Source: Calditrichia bacterium (GTDB taxonomy: Bacteria; Calditrichota; Calditrichia; RBG-13-44-9). From it: a stretch of DNA of 31,883 nucleotides. Location of the stretch: positions 1 to 31,883 of the forward strand of contig JALXCH010000669.1 of assembly GCA_026991005.1 (NCBI GenBank), written 5' to 3'. Under the pieces are notes generated by a model. The model was not told where the DNA came from. It worked only from the letters and a program-made list of their open reading frames with translations, and searched no databases. The translations under genes and the position numbers were made by a program. Of the stretch, positions 9,010-16,283 are shown piece by piece; positions within the stretch are counted from its first letter, which is position 1, and each line of letters opens with the position of its first letter.

Positions 9010-9035
9010 TTAACAAATAAAATTTCAAGGTTTCC

Positions 9036-11444
9036 ATGAATCGAAAAAATTTTAACATCGTCGGCAAACCGGTCATTCGGCAGGACGGGCTGGAAAAAGT
9101 CATCGGGCAGGCGCGCTTCGCCGACGACATCAACTACCCCAACCAGTTGTACGGGGTGATGGTGCGGGTGCCCGTGGCGCACGCCCTAATCAAATCCATC
9201 GATTATTCCGAAATTAAACACCACCCCGCCATTACCATCATTGTGGATGCCCGGGACATTCCCGGTGCCAAAAAGGTAGGTCCCATTAAACAGGATCAAC
9301 CCATTTTTGCCTACGAGAAGATCGTGACTCCCGGCGATGCGGTAGCCATGCTGGTGGGCGAATCGGAGCAGGAGCTGCTGAAACTGCGCGAGCGGGTGAA
9401 AGTGGACTACGAGCCGCTGCCGGTGCTCACCGATCCCCGCAAGGCGCTGGAACCGGATGCTCCGCTTATTCATCCTGAACTGGGCAGCAATCTGGTCATT
9501 CACCATCCCCTGCGCAAAGGCGATGTGGAAAAAGGATTTGCCGAGAGCGATTATATTCTGGAGCAAACCTACACCACCCCATTCATCGAACATGCCTACA
9601 TCGAACCGGAAGCGGTGATTGCCCTTCCCCGCGAGGGGAATAAAGGGGTACACATCGTGGGGAGCATCCAGAATCCCTACACCACCCGTAAGGTGGTGGC
9701 AGCAGTGCTGGGCTGGCCCCTCACCCGGGTGCGCGTTCAGCAAGCCGATCTGGGTGGTTCCTTTGGCGGCAAGGACGACATCATGAACATCCTTTCCGCC
9801 CGGGCAGCCGTGGCTGCACTGAAAACCGGACGACCGGTGAAGATTCGCTACCGCCGGGAGGAATCCATCCTGGAATCCTACAAACGCCATGCTTACTACA
9901 TGCACTACAAGGTGGGATTCACCCGGGAGGGGAAAATCAAAGCGATGAAGATTGACATTATTGCCGACGGCGGAGCCTATTCTTCCATGACGCCCTTTGT
10001 AACCTGGCGTACCGTGGTGCAGGCCACCGGACCGTACGAGGTTGAGAACGTCTGGACGGACGTGCGCGGGGTGTACACCAACAATCCCTACGCCGGAGCG
10101 ATGCGCGGTTTCGGCTCTCCGCAACCCATCTTTGCCCAGGAATCCCTGATGGATGAGATTGCGCTGCACCTGGGAATGACCCCGGACGAGATTCGGCGCA
10201 TCAACGGATTCCGTTCTGGTTCCATCACCGCCACCGGGCAGAAGCTGGAAAACCACGACGTGAACGTGCTTACCGTGCTGGAACGGGCGGTTCGAGAAAC
10301 CGATTTCGCCCGCCGCTGGAGAGAAAACGAGCAGCAGTCCCGCCGGCTACCGGAAATTGCCGCGCTGGAAGAAAGTACCGCCAATCCCGGACCCTTCATC
10401 CTGCGCAAAAACGATTTTCTGGAGCCGGAAGAAGTCCTGCGCAAAGGCATTGGTCTGGCAGTGAGCTTCCGGGGCACTTCACTGGGCGCCGAAGGGGTGG
10501 ATGCCGTGGCAGCTTACCTCTCCCTGCAGCAGGACGGCTCGGCGTATCTGCTCTCCGGACTGGCGGAGAACGGCCAGGGAATGCGCACCACCTACTCCAT
10601 CATCGCCGCGGAAGTGCTGGGAATTCGCCCTGAGGATATTTACTATCTGGATCTGGACACCGGCTACGTGGCGGACAGCGGTCCGACGGTGGCATCCCGC
10701 GCCACGCTGATGGGCGGCGGGGCAACCAAAGCGGCCGCAGAAACCCTCCGTGCCCGGCTGGAAGAGGTGCTGCGGCGCAAATGGAAGCTCCCTCCGGATA
10801 CCCGCTTCGTCTTCCGGGAGCGCACGGTGTTTCCGGAAAAGCAACCGGAGCGGAAAATTGCCTTTGCGGAACTTTGCAACATGGCCTATTGGGAAGGGGT
10901 GAACCTGGCCACCATCGGATGGTACAACGCTCCCAAAGTGCACTGGGATGAATCGGTGGGTCAGGGACCGGCTTATTTCACCTACGTGTACGGCTGCCAG
11001 GTGGCGGAAGTCACCGTAAACATGGCGACCGGCGAGGTGTACGTGGATCGCGTGGTGGCAGTGCACGATCCCGGTACGGTGATTAACCTGCTGGGTGCCC
11101 GGGGACAGGTGTACGGCGGCGTTACCCAGGGTGCTGGTTACGGGCTGTGGGAAGAAATCAGCGTGGATCACGGTTTCATCCGGGAATTGAACTTTGACCA
11201 GTACCTCATCCCCACCGCCAAGGACATCGGGGAAATCGTCCCCATTTTTATTGAGGGAGAGGATCAATACGGTGCCTGGGGAGCCAAATCGCTGGGCGAG
11301 CCCACGCTGGAACTCACCGCGGCTGCCATTGCCAACGCCGTGCGCAATGCCACCGGTAAGCGTTTCTTCCACCTTCCTTTGAATCTGGAAGAGGTGTTGC
11401 TTACACGTAAACTGTATCCCACTTCAAAACGGGGGAGCGCCTGA
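9036..11444 (+). CDS. xdhA: Molybdenum hydroxylase (xanthine dehydrogenase family), molybdopterin-binding large subunit
   Basis: An 802-residue catalytic subunit that would hydroxylate an N-heterocycle or aldehyde at a molybdopterin-cytosine-dinucleotide centre in the cytoplasm. Family motifs in order: N-terminal hammerhead domain (GKPVIRQDGLEKVIGQARFA), LGGSFGGKDD near 240, GAMRGFGSPQ near 352 followed by the MDEIALHLGM segment, GLAENGQGM near 510, VASRATLMGGGATKAA near 555, and the active-site glutamate E755 in GAKSLGEPTLE. No signal peptide. The FAD subunit begins one base inside its stop codon (TGATG), so translation is coupled, and the 2Fe-2S subunit follows; together they make a complete three-subunit enzyme. 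AAGG precedes the ATG. Substrate cannot be read from sequence. Xanthine or another purine is likely given the nearby ygfK, but a CO-dehydrogenase-like or nicotinate-type role is not excluded. Confidence 0.93.
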   Translation: MNRKNFNIVGKPVIRQDGLEKVIGQARFADDINYPNQLYGVMVRVPVAHALIKSIDYSEIKHHPAITIIVDARDIPGAKKVGPIKQDQPIFAYEKIVTPGDAVAMLVGESEQELLKLRERVKVDYEPLPVLTDPRKALEPDAPLIHPELGSNLVIHHPLRKGDVEKGFAESDYILEQTYTTPFIEHAYIEPEAVIALPREGNKGVHIVGSIQNPYTTRKVVAAVLGWPLTRVRVQQADLGGSFGGKDDIMNILSARAAVAALKTGRPVKIRYRREESILESYKRHAYYMHYKVGFTREGKIKAMKIDIIADGGAYSSMTPFVTWRTVVQATGPYEVENVWTDVRGVYTNNPYAGAMRGFGSPQPIFAQESLMDEIALHLGMTPDEIRRINGFRSGSITATGQKLENHDVNVLTVLERAVRETDFARRWRENEQQSRRLPEIAALEESTANPGPFILRKNDFLEPEEVLRKGIGLAVSFRGTSLGAEGVDAVAAYLSLQQDGSAYLLSGLAENGQGMRTTYSIIAAEVLGIRPEDIYYLDLDTGYVADSGPTVASRATLMGGGATKAAAETLRARLEEVLRRKWKLPPDTRFVFRERTVFPEKQPERKIAFAELCNMAYWEGVNLATIGWYNAPKVHWDESVGQGPAYFTYVYGCQVAEVTVNMATGEVYVDRVVAVHDPGTVINLLGARGQVYGGVTQGAGYGLWEEISVDHGFIRELNFDQYLIPTAKDIGEIVPIFIEGEDQYGAWGAKSLGEPTLELTAAAIANAVRNATGKRFFHLPLNLEEVLLTRKLYPTSKRGSA

Positions 11445-12307
11445 TGATACCGGAGATTGAATACATCAGACCGAACAATTTGCAGGAAGCGCTGCAGGCG
11501 CTTTCCGAAAACGGAGAGACCGCCCGCGTTATCGCCGGAGGAACGGACATCATTCCCGGATTTCACATCAACTCCCGGCGCTTTCGCGATATCAAAGCGC
11601 TGGTGGACATCTCTACCCTGCCGGAAGTGACCGCCATCCGGGAAGAAACCGATGGCCTGCACATCGGCGGTGCAGCGACGTTTACGGAGATTGTGAAACA
11701 TCCGGTCATCCGGGAAAAATATCCTTTACTGGCAGATGCCGCCGCCCAAATCGGCAGCGTGCAGATTCGCAATCGGGCCACCATCGCCGGGAATTTCGTG
11801 AACAACGCTCCCTGTGCGGATAGCGTACCGCCTCTGCTGGTGTACGATGCACAGATTACCATACGCTCCGTTACCGGTGAACGGCAAATGCCTCTGGGCG
11901 ATTTTCTGGTGAAACCCTACCGCACCCAATTGCAACCGGAGGAAATCGTTACAAACATCTTTTTGCCACCGGTACCGGAAGGCTACCACGGGGAATTTTA
12001 CAAACTGGGACGCCGGCGGGGAGTGGCCATCAGTCGCATTACCCTGGCGGTGCTGGCGAAGATGCAGCAGGGAGTCATCGAGGACATCCGTATTGCCTCC
12101 GGCGCGGTAACGCCCATCGGGGCACGATTCCCGGAATTAGAGAAAATGGCGCGCGGTCGCCCCGCCGAACCGGATTTCCTGAAAGAACTGGCCATTCAGT
12201 TGGGAGAGCAGATTTTACAGCGCACCGGCCTGCGGTGGTCTTCTGCTTACAAACTCCCGGTGGTGCAGCAGGTTTTCTACCAGCTGTTGCGAAGAGTGTG
12301 TAAATAA
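11444..12307 (+). CDS. xdhB: Molybdenum hydroxylase FAD-binding subunit
   Basis: 287 residues, the usual length for the medium subunit of xanthine dehydrogenase or CO dehydrogenase enzymes. It binds FAD and passes electrons from the 2Fe-2S centres to NAD or another acceptor. Visible motifs: IAGGTD at residues 30-35 and TIAGNFVNNAPCADS near 113-127, the two FAD-phosphate-binding loops, then KLGRRRGVAISRI near 189, typical of the C-terminal domain. The ATG overlaps the stop of the large subunit by one base, with GGGGGAG upstream. The operon is interrupted after this gene by 273 bases of AT-rich repeats before the iron-sulfur subunit, which is unusual because these three genes normally sit tightly together. 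Confidence 0.95.
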   Translation: MIPEIEYIRPNNLQEALQALSENGETARVIAGGTDIIPGFHINSRRFRDIKALVDISTLPEVTAIREETDGLHIGGAATFTEIVKHPVIREKYPLLADAAAQIGSVQIRNRATIAGNFVNNAPCADSVPPLLVYDAQITIRSVTGERQMPLGDFLVKPYRTQLQPEEIVTNIFLPPVPEGYHGEFYKLGRRRGVAISRITLAVLAKMQQGVIEDIRIASGAVTPIGARFPELEKMARGRPAEPDFLKELAIQLGEQILQRTGLRWSSAYKLPVVQQVFYQLLRRVCK

Positions 12308-12345
12308 ATTTCAGAAAACAGCATATCAATGGTGCAAAATATGGA

Positions 12346-12543
12346 GTTTGGAAATCCCAAAACACAAATTCCAAAATACAATTTATTTCCAATATCCAAA
12401 TTCCAGATGAATCATTTTGGAATTCGGAATTTGGTATTTCGTATTTTTTTGTAATTTGAAATTTGATATTTGGAATTTACTTGTCATTTGTGATTTGAAA
12501 TTTGGAATTTATTTGTTATTTGGGATTTGAAATTTGGAATTTC
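12346..12543. repeat. AT-rich GGAATTTG-type repeat block between hydroxylase subunit genes
   Basis: The left part carries the motif as AAATTCCA and the right part as GGAATTTG/GAAATTTGGAATTT, so the block is a degenerate inverted repeat; the right arm contains several related units of about 14-30 bp. The same word family recurs at 15747-15797 and as a clean array at 22949-23032. It separates the FAD and 2Fe-2S subunit genes. No gene fits in the gap. Confidence 0.75.
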
Positions 12544-12580
12544 TATTATAGATTGGTGAATTGAAAAAGGAATTATATTC

Positions 12581-13051
12581 ATGAAAAAAATAAATCTTCA
12601 CTTTACCGTAAACGGACGCCAGGTGTCACTCGACGTTCCATCCAATAAACGTTTACTGGACGTCCTGCGTGAAGACCTGGGACTAACCGGCACCAAAGAA
12701 GGATGCGATGTGGGCGAATGCGGTGCCTGCACGGTGGTGATGAACGGAAAGGCGGTGCATTCCTGCCTGGTGCTGGCCGCCCAGGCGGATGGTGCGGAAA
12801 TCATCACCGTGGAAGGTCTGGCACAGAACGGCGAACTGCATCCCCTGCAGAAGAACTTCCTGGAATACGGTGCCGTGCAGTGCGGATTCTGCATTCCCGG
12901 CATGTTAATGTCCTCCTACGCCCTCCTGCAGGAGAATCCTAAACCGGATGCCGAGGACATCAAAGAAGCCATTGCCGGTAACCTGTGCCGCTGTACCGGG
13001 TACAAACAAATCATTCAGGCGGTAGAAGCCACCGTGGATGCCGGGGAATGA
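12581..13051 (+). CDS. xdhC: Molybdenum hydroxylase 2Fe-2S subunit
   Basis: 156 residues with two [2Fe-2S] clusters. The plant-ferredoxin-like N-terminal cluster uses C42, C47, C50 and C62 (GCDVGECGACTV...HSC). The C-terminal helical cluster uses C101, C104, C136 and C138 (QCGFCIPGM...NLCRCTGY). Both cysteine sets are complete, so the subunit should carry electrons from the molybdenum site to FAD. Length is standard. An AAAGGA ribosome-binding site lies about nine bases before the ATG. It is the last gene of the hydroxylase group; no XdhC/CoxI-type maturation factor or MocA-type cytidylyltransferase follows, so cofactor insertion must be encoded elsewhere. The symbol follows the E. coli XdhABC order. 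Confidence 0.95.
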   Translation: MKKINLHFTVNGRQVSLDVPSNKRLLDVLREDLGLTGTKEGCDVGECGACTVVMNGKAVHSCLVLAAQADGAEIITVEGLAQNGELHPLQKNFLEYGAVQCGFCIPGMLMSSYALLQENPKPDAEDIKEAIAGNLCRCTGYKQIIQAVEATVDAGE

Positions 13052-13080
13052 AGGTAGTGAAATAGTTAGAAAAACCAACA

Positions 13081-13210
13081 CGAGCGCAACGCGCTCGCAC
13101 ACGGGTAATCCGGTATGAACCACCAAAAACAAAAGCATTTACCAATATTCCAAACCCTGACAAACCATTTAGGAGAAAAATACCGTTCCCAGGGCAAAGC
13201 CCTGGAGCTA
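13081..13210. repeat. Palindromic GAGCGC / CCAGGGC repeat unit
   Basis: GAGCGC-aac-GCGCTC (13082-13096) followed by GCACACGGGTAAT, and about 90 bases later CCAGGGC-aaa-GCCCTGG, which ends in GAGCTACC. Members of the same family are at 13498-13560, 15543-15676, 16284-16417 and 16685-16747. Confidence 0.65.
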
Positions 13211-13239
13211 CCTTTCTTATTCATCCTCTATATCCGAAA

Positions 13240-13457
13240 GAGATTCTTCACCCCGCCTGCGGCGGGGTTCGGAATGACAGAAACACTGCCCCCTGTCATT
13301 CTGAGGAGTCCCGCAACGCGGGACGACGAAGAATCTCTATTTCTCTTCGTTCCAATCGTAAGAGATTCTTCACCCTCGCTACAAGCGAGGGTTCAGAATG
13401 ACAGAAAAACCGCCACCCTGTCATTCTGAGCGAAGCGCCAGCGGAGCGAAGAATCTC
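13240..13457. repeat. 218-bp four-unit alternating hairpin block, copy A
   Basis: Four related units alternate in orientation: 13240-13280 (GAGATTCTTC...GGAATGACAG), 13293-13337 (CTGTCATTCT...GAAGAATCTC), 13362-13404 and 13418-13457. The ends are conserved while each centre holds a different small palindrome (CCCGCC-tgc-GGCGGG; GTCCCGC-aac-GCGGGAC; ACCCTCGCT-aca-AGCGAGGGT; CGAAGCG-type). The block recurs at 16026-16243 with about seven or eight differences. Confidence 0.9.
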
Positions 13458-13497
13458 TTTGCTATGCCTGAAATGCTTTGCTGATTTTTCAGCCGAC

Positions 13498-13560
13498 CGA
13501 ACGCGAAGCGTTTGCACATGGGTAACCCGGGGCAAAGCCCCAGGGAAAAGAATGTCCATT
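13498..13560. repeat. Palindromic repeat unit, GAACGCGAAGCGTTTGCACATGG/CCCGGGGC type
   Basis: AACGCgaaGCGTT, then GCACATGGGTAA, then CCGGGGC-aaa-GCCCCAGG. It has the same layout as the units at 15543 and 16284 with a different first palindrome, and runs directly into the 73-bp repeat through AAGGGGCGTCAC. Confidence 0.65.
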
Positions 13561-13584
13561 AACAAATTAAGCTCTGAAGGGGCG

Positions 13585-13657
13585 TCACAATTAGATACTT
13601 TCTTTAATTTTCCTTCTATCCAGAATTTCTTCTGTGCTTTCAATGTCCTCTGTGGTT
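13585..13657. repeat. 73-bp perfect direct repeat, copy 1
   Basis: From TCACAATTAGATAC to TCCTCTGTGGTT, base-for-base identical to 13904-13976 as read by eye, 319 bases apart. The last third belongs to the family of words like CTGTGCTTTC...CTCTGTGGTT that also appears at 23831-23893. Confidence 0.9.
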
Positions 13658-13747
13658 GCAAAATCCTGTTTTATCCTGTAAATCTTGTCAAAAAAATCTT
13701 TGTAGGAAAATTCCCGCCAAAATCCATTTCTCATTTTGCATTAATTT

Positions 13748-13846
13748 AACCGCCAAGAACGCGAAGAAGTCGCTAAGGGCGCAGAGAATTTTTCATATTT
13801 GCAGTCACTCTGCGGTTTTAGCGTATCCTTTGCGATCGTTGCGGTT
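13748..13846. repeat. Imperfect inverted repeat with AACCGCC ends
   Basis: The left arm AACCGCCAAGAACGCG...CGCTAAGGGCGCAGAG pairs imperfectly with the right arm CTCTGCGGTTTTAGCG...GCGGTT around a short AT-rich loop. A related element with the same ends is at 15800-15888. Such AACCGCC...GGCGGTT hairpins have the layout of small non-autonomous repeats. Confidence 0.7.
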
Positions 13847-13903
13847 TTTTTATAAAAATATTTTCATCCGGTTCATTTGATCAAAATAAACCCTGAAAGG
13901 ACA

Positions 13904-13976
13904 TCACAATTAGATACTTTCTTTAATTTTCCTTCTATCCAGAATTTCTTCTGTGCTTTCAATGTCCTCTGTGGTT
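13904..13976. repeat. 73-bp perfect direct repeat, copy 2
   Basis: Identical to 13585-13657. The preceding bases (CCCTGAAAGGACA) are a diverged version of those before copy 1 (CTCTGAAGGGGCG), so the shared unit is somewhat longer than the perfect match. Confidence 0.9.
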
Positions 13977-14077
13977 TTAATACCTTCTGTGATTTACCCC
14001 CTACTCACTCCCATTAAAACCGCACTGCCCGGAAAAATCGAGGTATTCTACCTGGACAAAAAATTTCCGCTAATTAC

Positions 14078-14106
14078 TTGGATAATTGAAAAATGATGAG
14101 TATATT
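14078..14106 (+). promoter_or_regulatory. Possible sigma70-type promoter of the AbiE operon
   Basis: TTGGAT at 14078-14083 and TATATT at 14101-14106 are exactly 17 bases apart, 32 bases before the abiEi ATG. The -35 box matches consensus at three positions only, the -10 box at five. The predicted start site would fall inside the adjacent palindrome, which fits an autoregulated promoter. Confidence 0.4.
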
Positions 14107-14108
14107 AA

Positions 14109-14126
14109 ATTAACAATAATGTTAAT
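14109..14126. promoter_or_regulatory. Palindrome upstream of abiEi, candidate AbiEi operator
   Basis: ATTAACA-ataa-TGTTAAT is a perfect palindrome with 7-bp arms, directly after the candidate -10 box and 11 bases before the ATG. AbiEi antitoxins are known to repress their own operon by binding inverted repeats at the promoter. The link to this protein is by position only. Confidence 0.5.
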
Positions 14127-14137
14127 GAATTGTATTC

Positions 14138-14731
14138 ATGAAGATTCTTCGATTAAACAAAATTGATAAACCTTATTTCCATGTGCAGGACCTTGCCCGG
14201 GCCTTCGGTTTACAACCCGCTTCCGCCAGGGTGGTTGCCAGCCGCTACGTCAAAGCCGGCCTGCTTCTTCGCCTCAAACGGGATATGTACGTTCGAGCAG
14301 AACGTTGGCCCTTTCTCAACCAGGAAGAAAAATTTCAACTGGCCAATTTACTCCAGTCCCCTTCCTACATATCCCTGCTCACCGCCCTGTCCTGGTATGA
14401 AATTTCCACTCAAATACCCCAGGACTACATCGAATCCGTGGCATTGAAACGCACCAAAAAGATACAGGTACAAAATACCGTTTTTCAATATCTGAAAATT
14501 AAAAAATCATTGTATTTTGGGTTTGTCCGGCGCCAGCGATTTTTCATTGCCGAACCAGAAAAGGCTTTTCTGGATGCGCTCTACCTTTTCACTCTGGGAA
14601 GATATTTTTTAGACCTGGATGCGCTCGACTTCAGCAGATTTGATTGGGAAAAAATAAAACGGTGGTTACCTCAATTTCCACCTGCGGTTCAAAAAAAGGT
14701 ATTGGTTTATGAACCCACTGGAACAGCATGA
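14138..14731 (+). CDS. abiEi: AbiEi-family antitoxin / transcriptional regulator
   Basis: 197 residues. The N-terminal winged helix (about 10-65) has the AbiEi layout: YFHVQDLARAFGL, then SARVVASRYVKAGLLLRLKRDMYV, the helix-turn-helix and wing. The remainder (SYISLLTALSWYEIS near 80-94, FIAEPEKAFLDALY near 136-149) is typical of the C-terminal antitoxin domain. In type IV AbiE systems this protein represses its own promoter and counteracts the toxin without forming a stable complex with it. The downstream toxin gene overlaps its end by 23 bases. There is no clear ribosome-binding site, so the transcript may have a short leader. Base composition is close to the surroundings. Family assignment is good from motifs and gene order; relatives fall under labels such as transcriptional regulator of the AbiEi antitoxin family. 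Confidence 0.85.
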   Translation: MKILRLNKIDKPYFHVQDLARAFGLQPASARVVASRYVKAGLLLRLKRDMYVRAERWPFLNQEEKFQLANLLQSPSYISLLTALSWYEISTQIPQDYIESVALKRTKKIQVQNTVFQYLKIKKSLYFGFVRRQRFFIAEPEKAFLDALYLFTLGRYFLDLDALDFSRFDWEKIKRWLPQFPPAVQKKVLVYEPTGTA

Positions 14732-15377
14732 AATTTTCGAGATGGAAGTCCTGGAGCTTTTAAAAAGCTCCCGAATTCTGGAGCAATTGATTTTTGGGGG
14801 TGGCACCATGCTTCGTCTCTGTCATGAGCTGCCCCGATACTCAGTGGATTTGGATTTCTGGAAATCGAAAAATATAGACGATACGCAACTCCTGAGAAGG
14901 CTGCAATCTCACTTGGGGAAACACTACGAGATCACTGATGCTCAATTAAAATATTTCACCATATTGGTTGAAATGCGCTCACCACGATTTCCGCGTCGGC
15001 TTAAAATTGAAATTCGGCGGGAACAAAGGGATTGGGAGGTTGAAGACAAAATCGCTTTTTCTCCTTTCAGTACCATCCAGGTGTTGCTGCGTGCCCATAC
15101 GCTGCAGCAAACCTTGAGGAATAAATTAGAGGCATTTTTAGACCGCGGTGCCATTAGGGATGCTTTTGATCTGGAGTTTATTCTACGCCAGGGCGTCCTG
15201 CTCCCCCAGCTTGCCCCAGAACAGAAACAACAATTGTTAGAGCGAATACACCAATTCAAACCCCGGGATTTTAAAGTGACTCTTGGTTCTGTGATTCCTG
15301 GCGATTTAAGGGACTATTACACGCAAAATGGATTTCGCTTCCTGGAGGAGAAAATTTTAAAAGGCGCCTCTATCTAA
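14709..15377 (+). CDS. abiEii: AbiEii-family nucleotidyltransferase toxin
   Basis: 222 residues. The nucleotidyltransferase signature is FGGGTMLRLCHELPRYSVDL followed by DFW (about residues 29-51): GGGT binds nucleotide and the D-x-D pair binds metal. The second family block, KLEAFLDRGAIRDAFDLEF (about 138-156), gives the conserved K, R, RD and DL positions. AbiEii toxins are bacteriostatic; members studied elsewhere transfer nucleotides to RNA (MenT is a relative that modifies tRNA). The ATG lies inside the antitoxin gene, a 23-base overlap indicating translational coupling. It is shorter than lactococcal AbiEii (about 300 residues), but this is common for the compact DUF1814 branch. Catalytic residues are intact, so the module may be active. 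Confidence 0.88.
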   Translation: MNPLEQHEIFEMEVLELLKSSRILEQLIFGGGTMLRLCHELPRYSVDLDFWKSKNIDDTQLLRRLQSHLGKHYEITDAQLKYFTILVEMRSPRFPRRLKIEIRREQRDWEVEDKIAFSPFSTIQVLLRAHTLQQTLRNKLEAFLDRGAIRDAFDLEFILRQGVLLPQLAPEQKQQLLERIHQFKPRDFKVTLGSVIPGDLRDYYTQNGFRFLEEKILKGASI

Positions 15378-15467
15378 GGGATTCAACATTCCACTTAGTT
15401 CTTTCAGAGCTCTAAATAACGCGTTAGTTTATCTTCCCCAGAGCTTCATCCTGGACTGCATGCGTTT

Positions 15468-15490
15468 GACTCCTTCGGGGTCTTTGTTTT
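15468..15490 (+). terminator. Probable intrinsic terminator after abiEii, part of a dispersed repeat
   Basis: GACTCC-ttc-GGGGTC (six pairs, one G-T) followed by TTTGTTTT, 91 bases after the toxin stop. The preceding bases (CTTTCAGAGCTC...) match the repeat at 16527-16614, so the terminator seems to be carried by a repeat element. Confidence 0.5.
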
Positions 15491-15542
15491 CAAAAAAGTC
15501 TGTAAAATTGTGTGGAAATAAAAATATCAGGAAGAAACCGAT

Positions 15543-15676
15543 TCGAGCGCGAAAGGCTCGCACATGCACAGCATCCTGTTGGATAGGTAGTCCGGGGCGA
15601 AACCCCGGGTAAAAGAACATTCATCAACATACCAAGCCCTGTTTCCCAGGGAACCTTACGGGAAAAGGGCGTCACG
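15543..15676. repeat. Composite palindromic repeat, CACATGC/CCTGTTGGA/CCCGGGG type
   Basis: CGAGCgcgaaagGCTCG, CACATGCACAGCATCCTGTTGGAT, then CCGGGG-cgaaa-CCCCGG, then a segment ending CCAAGCCCTGTTTCCCAGGG and AAAAGGGCGTCACG. It shares its first half with 16685-16747 and its second half with 16284-16417. Confidence 0.7.
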
Positions 15677-15746
15677 TAAAAATCCGTTGGATGCTGCACA
15701 AAGAAATTAATCGCAAAGATCGACAAGATAGCGCAAAGTTCTCTAC

Positions 15747-15797
15747 GAAATCCCAAATTCCAAATAACAAATCCCAATTAACAAATTTCAAATCCCC
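15747..15797. repeat. AT-rich AAATTCC/CAAATCCC repeat block
   Basis: A run of related words (AAATCCCAAATTCCAAATAAC, then CAAATCCCAATTAAC, then CAAATTTCAAATCCCC), the reverse complement of the units at 12346-12543 and 22949-23032. Confidence 0.65.
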
Positions 15798-15799
15798 AA

Positions 15800-15888
15800 A
15801 ACCGCCACGGACGCTAAGAACGCAACGAAAGATACGATTAAAGCAAATAATTTTTGCGTACCGCTTGCGGCGTTCCTTGCTGGCGGTT
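15800..15888. repeat. Imperfect inverted repeat with AACCGCC ends, second copy
   Basis: AACCGCCACGGACGCTAAGAACGC on the left pairs imperfectly with GCGGCGTTCCTTGCTGGCGGTT on the right around an AT-rich centre. Same design as 13748-13846. Confidence 0.65.
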
Positions 15889-16025
15889 AAAAAACTAATC
15901 GCAACATTTTTGGTTCTTTGCTCTGCTCAATAATAACAGATTGTGGTAACCTGTCAAGCTGATGCTTCTGCTTTGGCCGAAGAAAAAGCATCACAAGCAT
16001 GGTAAAAAGGATTGAAAAAGCGCAG

Positions 16026-16243
16026 GAGATTCTTCACCCCGCCTGCGGCGGGGTTCGGAATGACAGAAACACCACCCCCTGTCATTCTGAGGAGTCCCGC
16101 AACGCGGGACGACGAAGAATCTCTATTTCTCTTCGTTCCAATGGTAAGAGATTCTTCACCCTCGCTACAAGCGAGGGTGAAGAATGACAGAAACACCGCC
16201 ACCCTGTCATTCTGAGCGGAGCGCCAGCGGAGCGAAGAATCTC
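16026..16243. repeat. 218-bp four-unit alternating hairpin block, copy B
   Basis: Same length and order of four units as 13240-13457, shifted by 2786 bases, with about seven or eight substitutions and no visible indel. One is in a unit interior where GGGTTCAG becomes GGGTGAAG. Confidence 0.9.
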
Positions 16244-16283
16244 GATTGTTGTGTTTTGTTTGATTAACCTTCGGTAAAAAACA

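Larger units (their letters stand above)
13052..14137. other. Repeat-rich non-coding region left of the AbiE genes
   Basis: About 1.1 kb without a credible gene. It is a patchwork of dispersed repeat families: palindromic GAGCGC and CCCGGGGC units (13081-13210, 13498-13560), a 218-bp four-unit block (13240-13457), two copies of a 73-bp direct repeat, and an imperfect inverted repeat at 13748-13846. Short open frames here are made of repeat sequence and share no protein features. Confidence 0.75.

Noticed and set aside
8955..9035. Molybdenum-cofactor or purine riboswitch before the hydroxylase operon
   Set aside because: The leader is only 81 bases, AT-rich, and shows no conserved stems of either riboswitch class.
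9186..11372. Long minus-strand open frames (356 and 297 codons) opposite the molybdenum hydroxylase large subunit
   Set aside because: They mirror codon usage of the real gene, are rich in His, Gly and Arg, have no motif, and the plus-strand gene has full family motifs.
13115..13880. Small open frames of 74-121 codons in the repeat region (also 15691-16438)
   Set aside because: They are translations of the hairpin repeats, and copies of the same repeat give the same peptides (for example RFFTPPAAGFGMTET), so similarity between them is not evidence for a protein.
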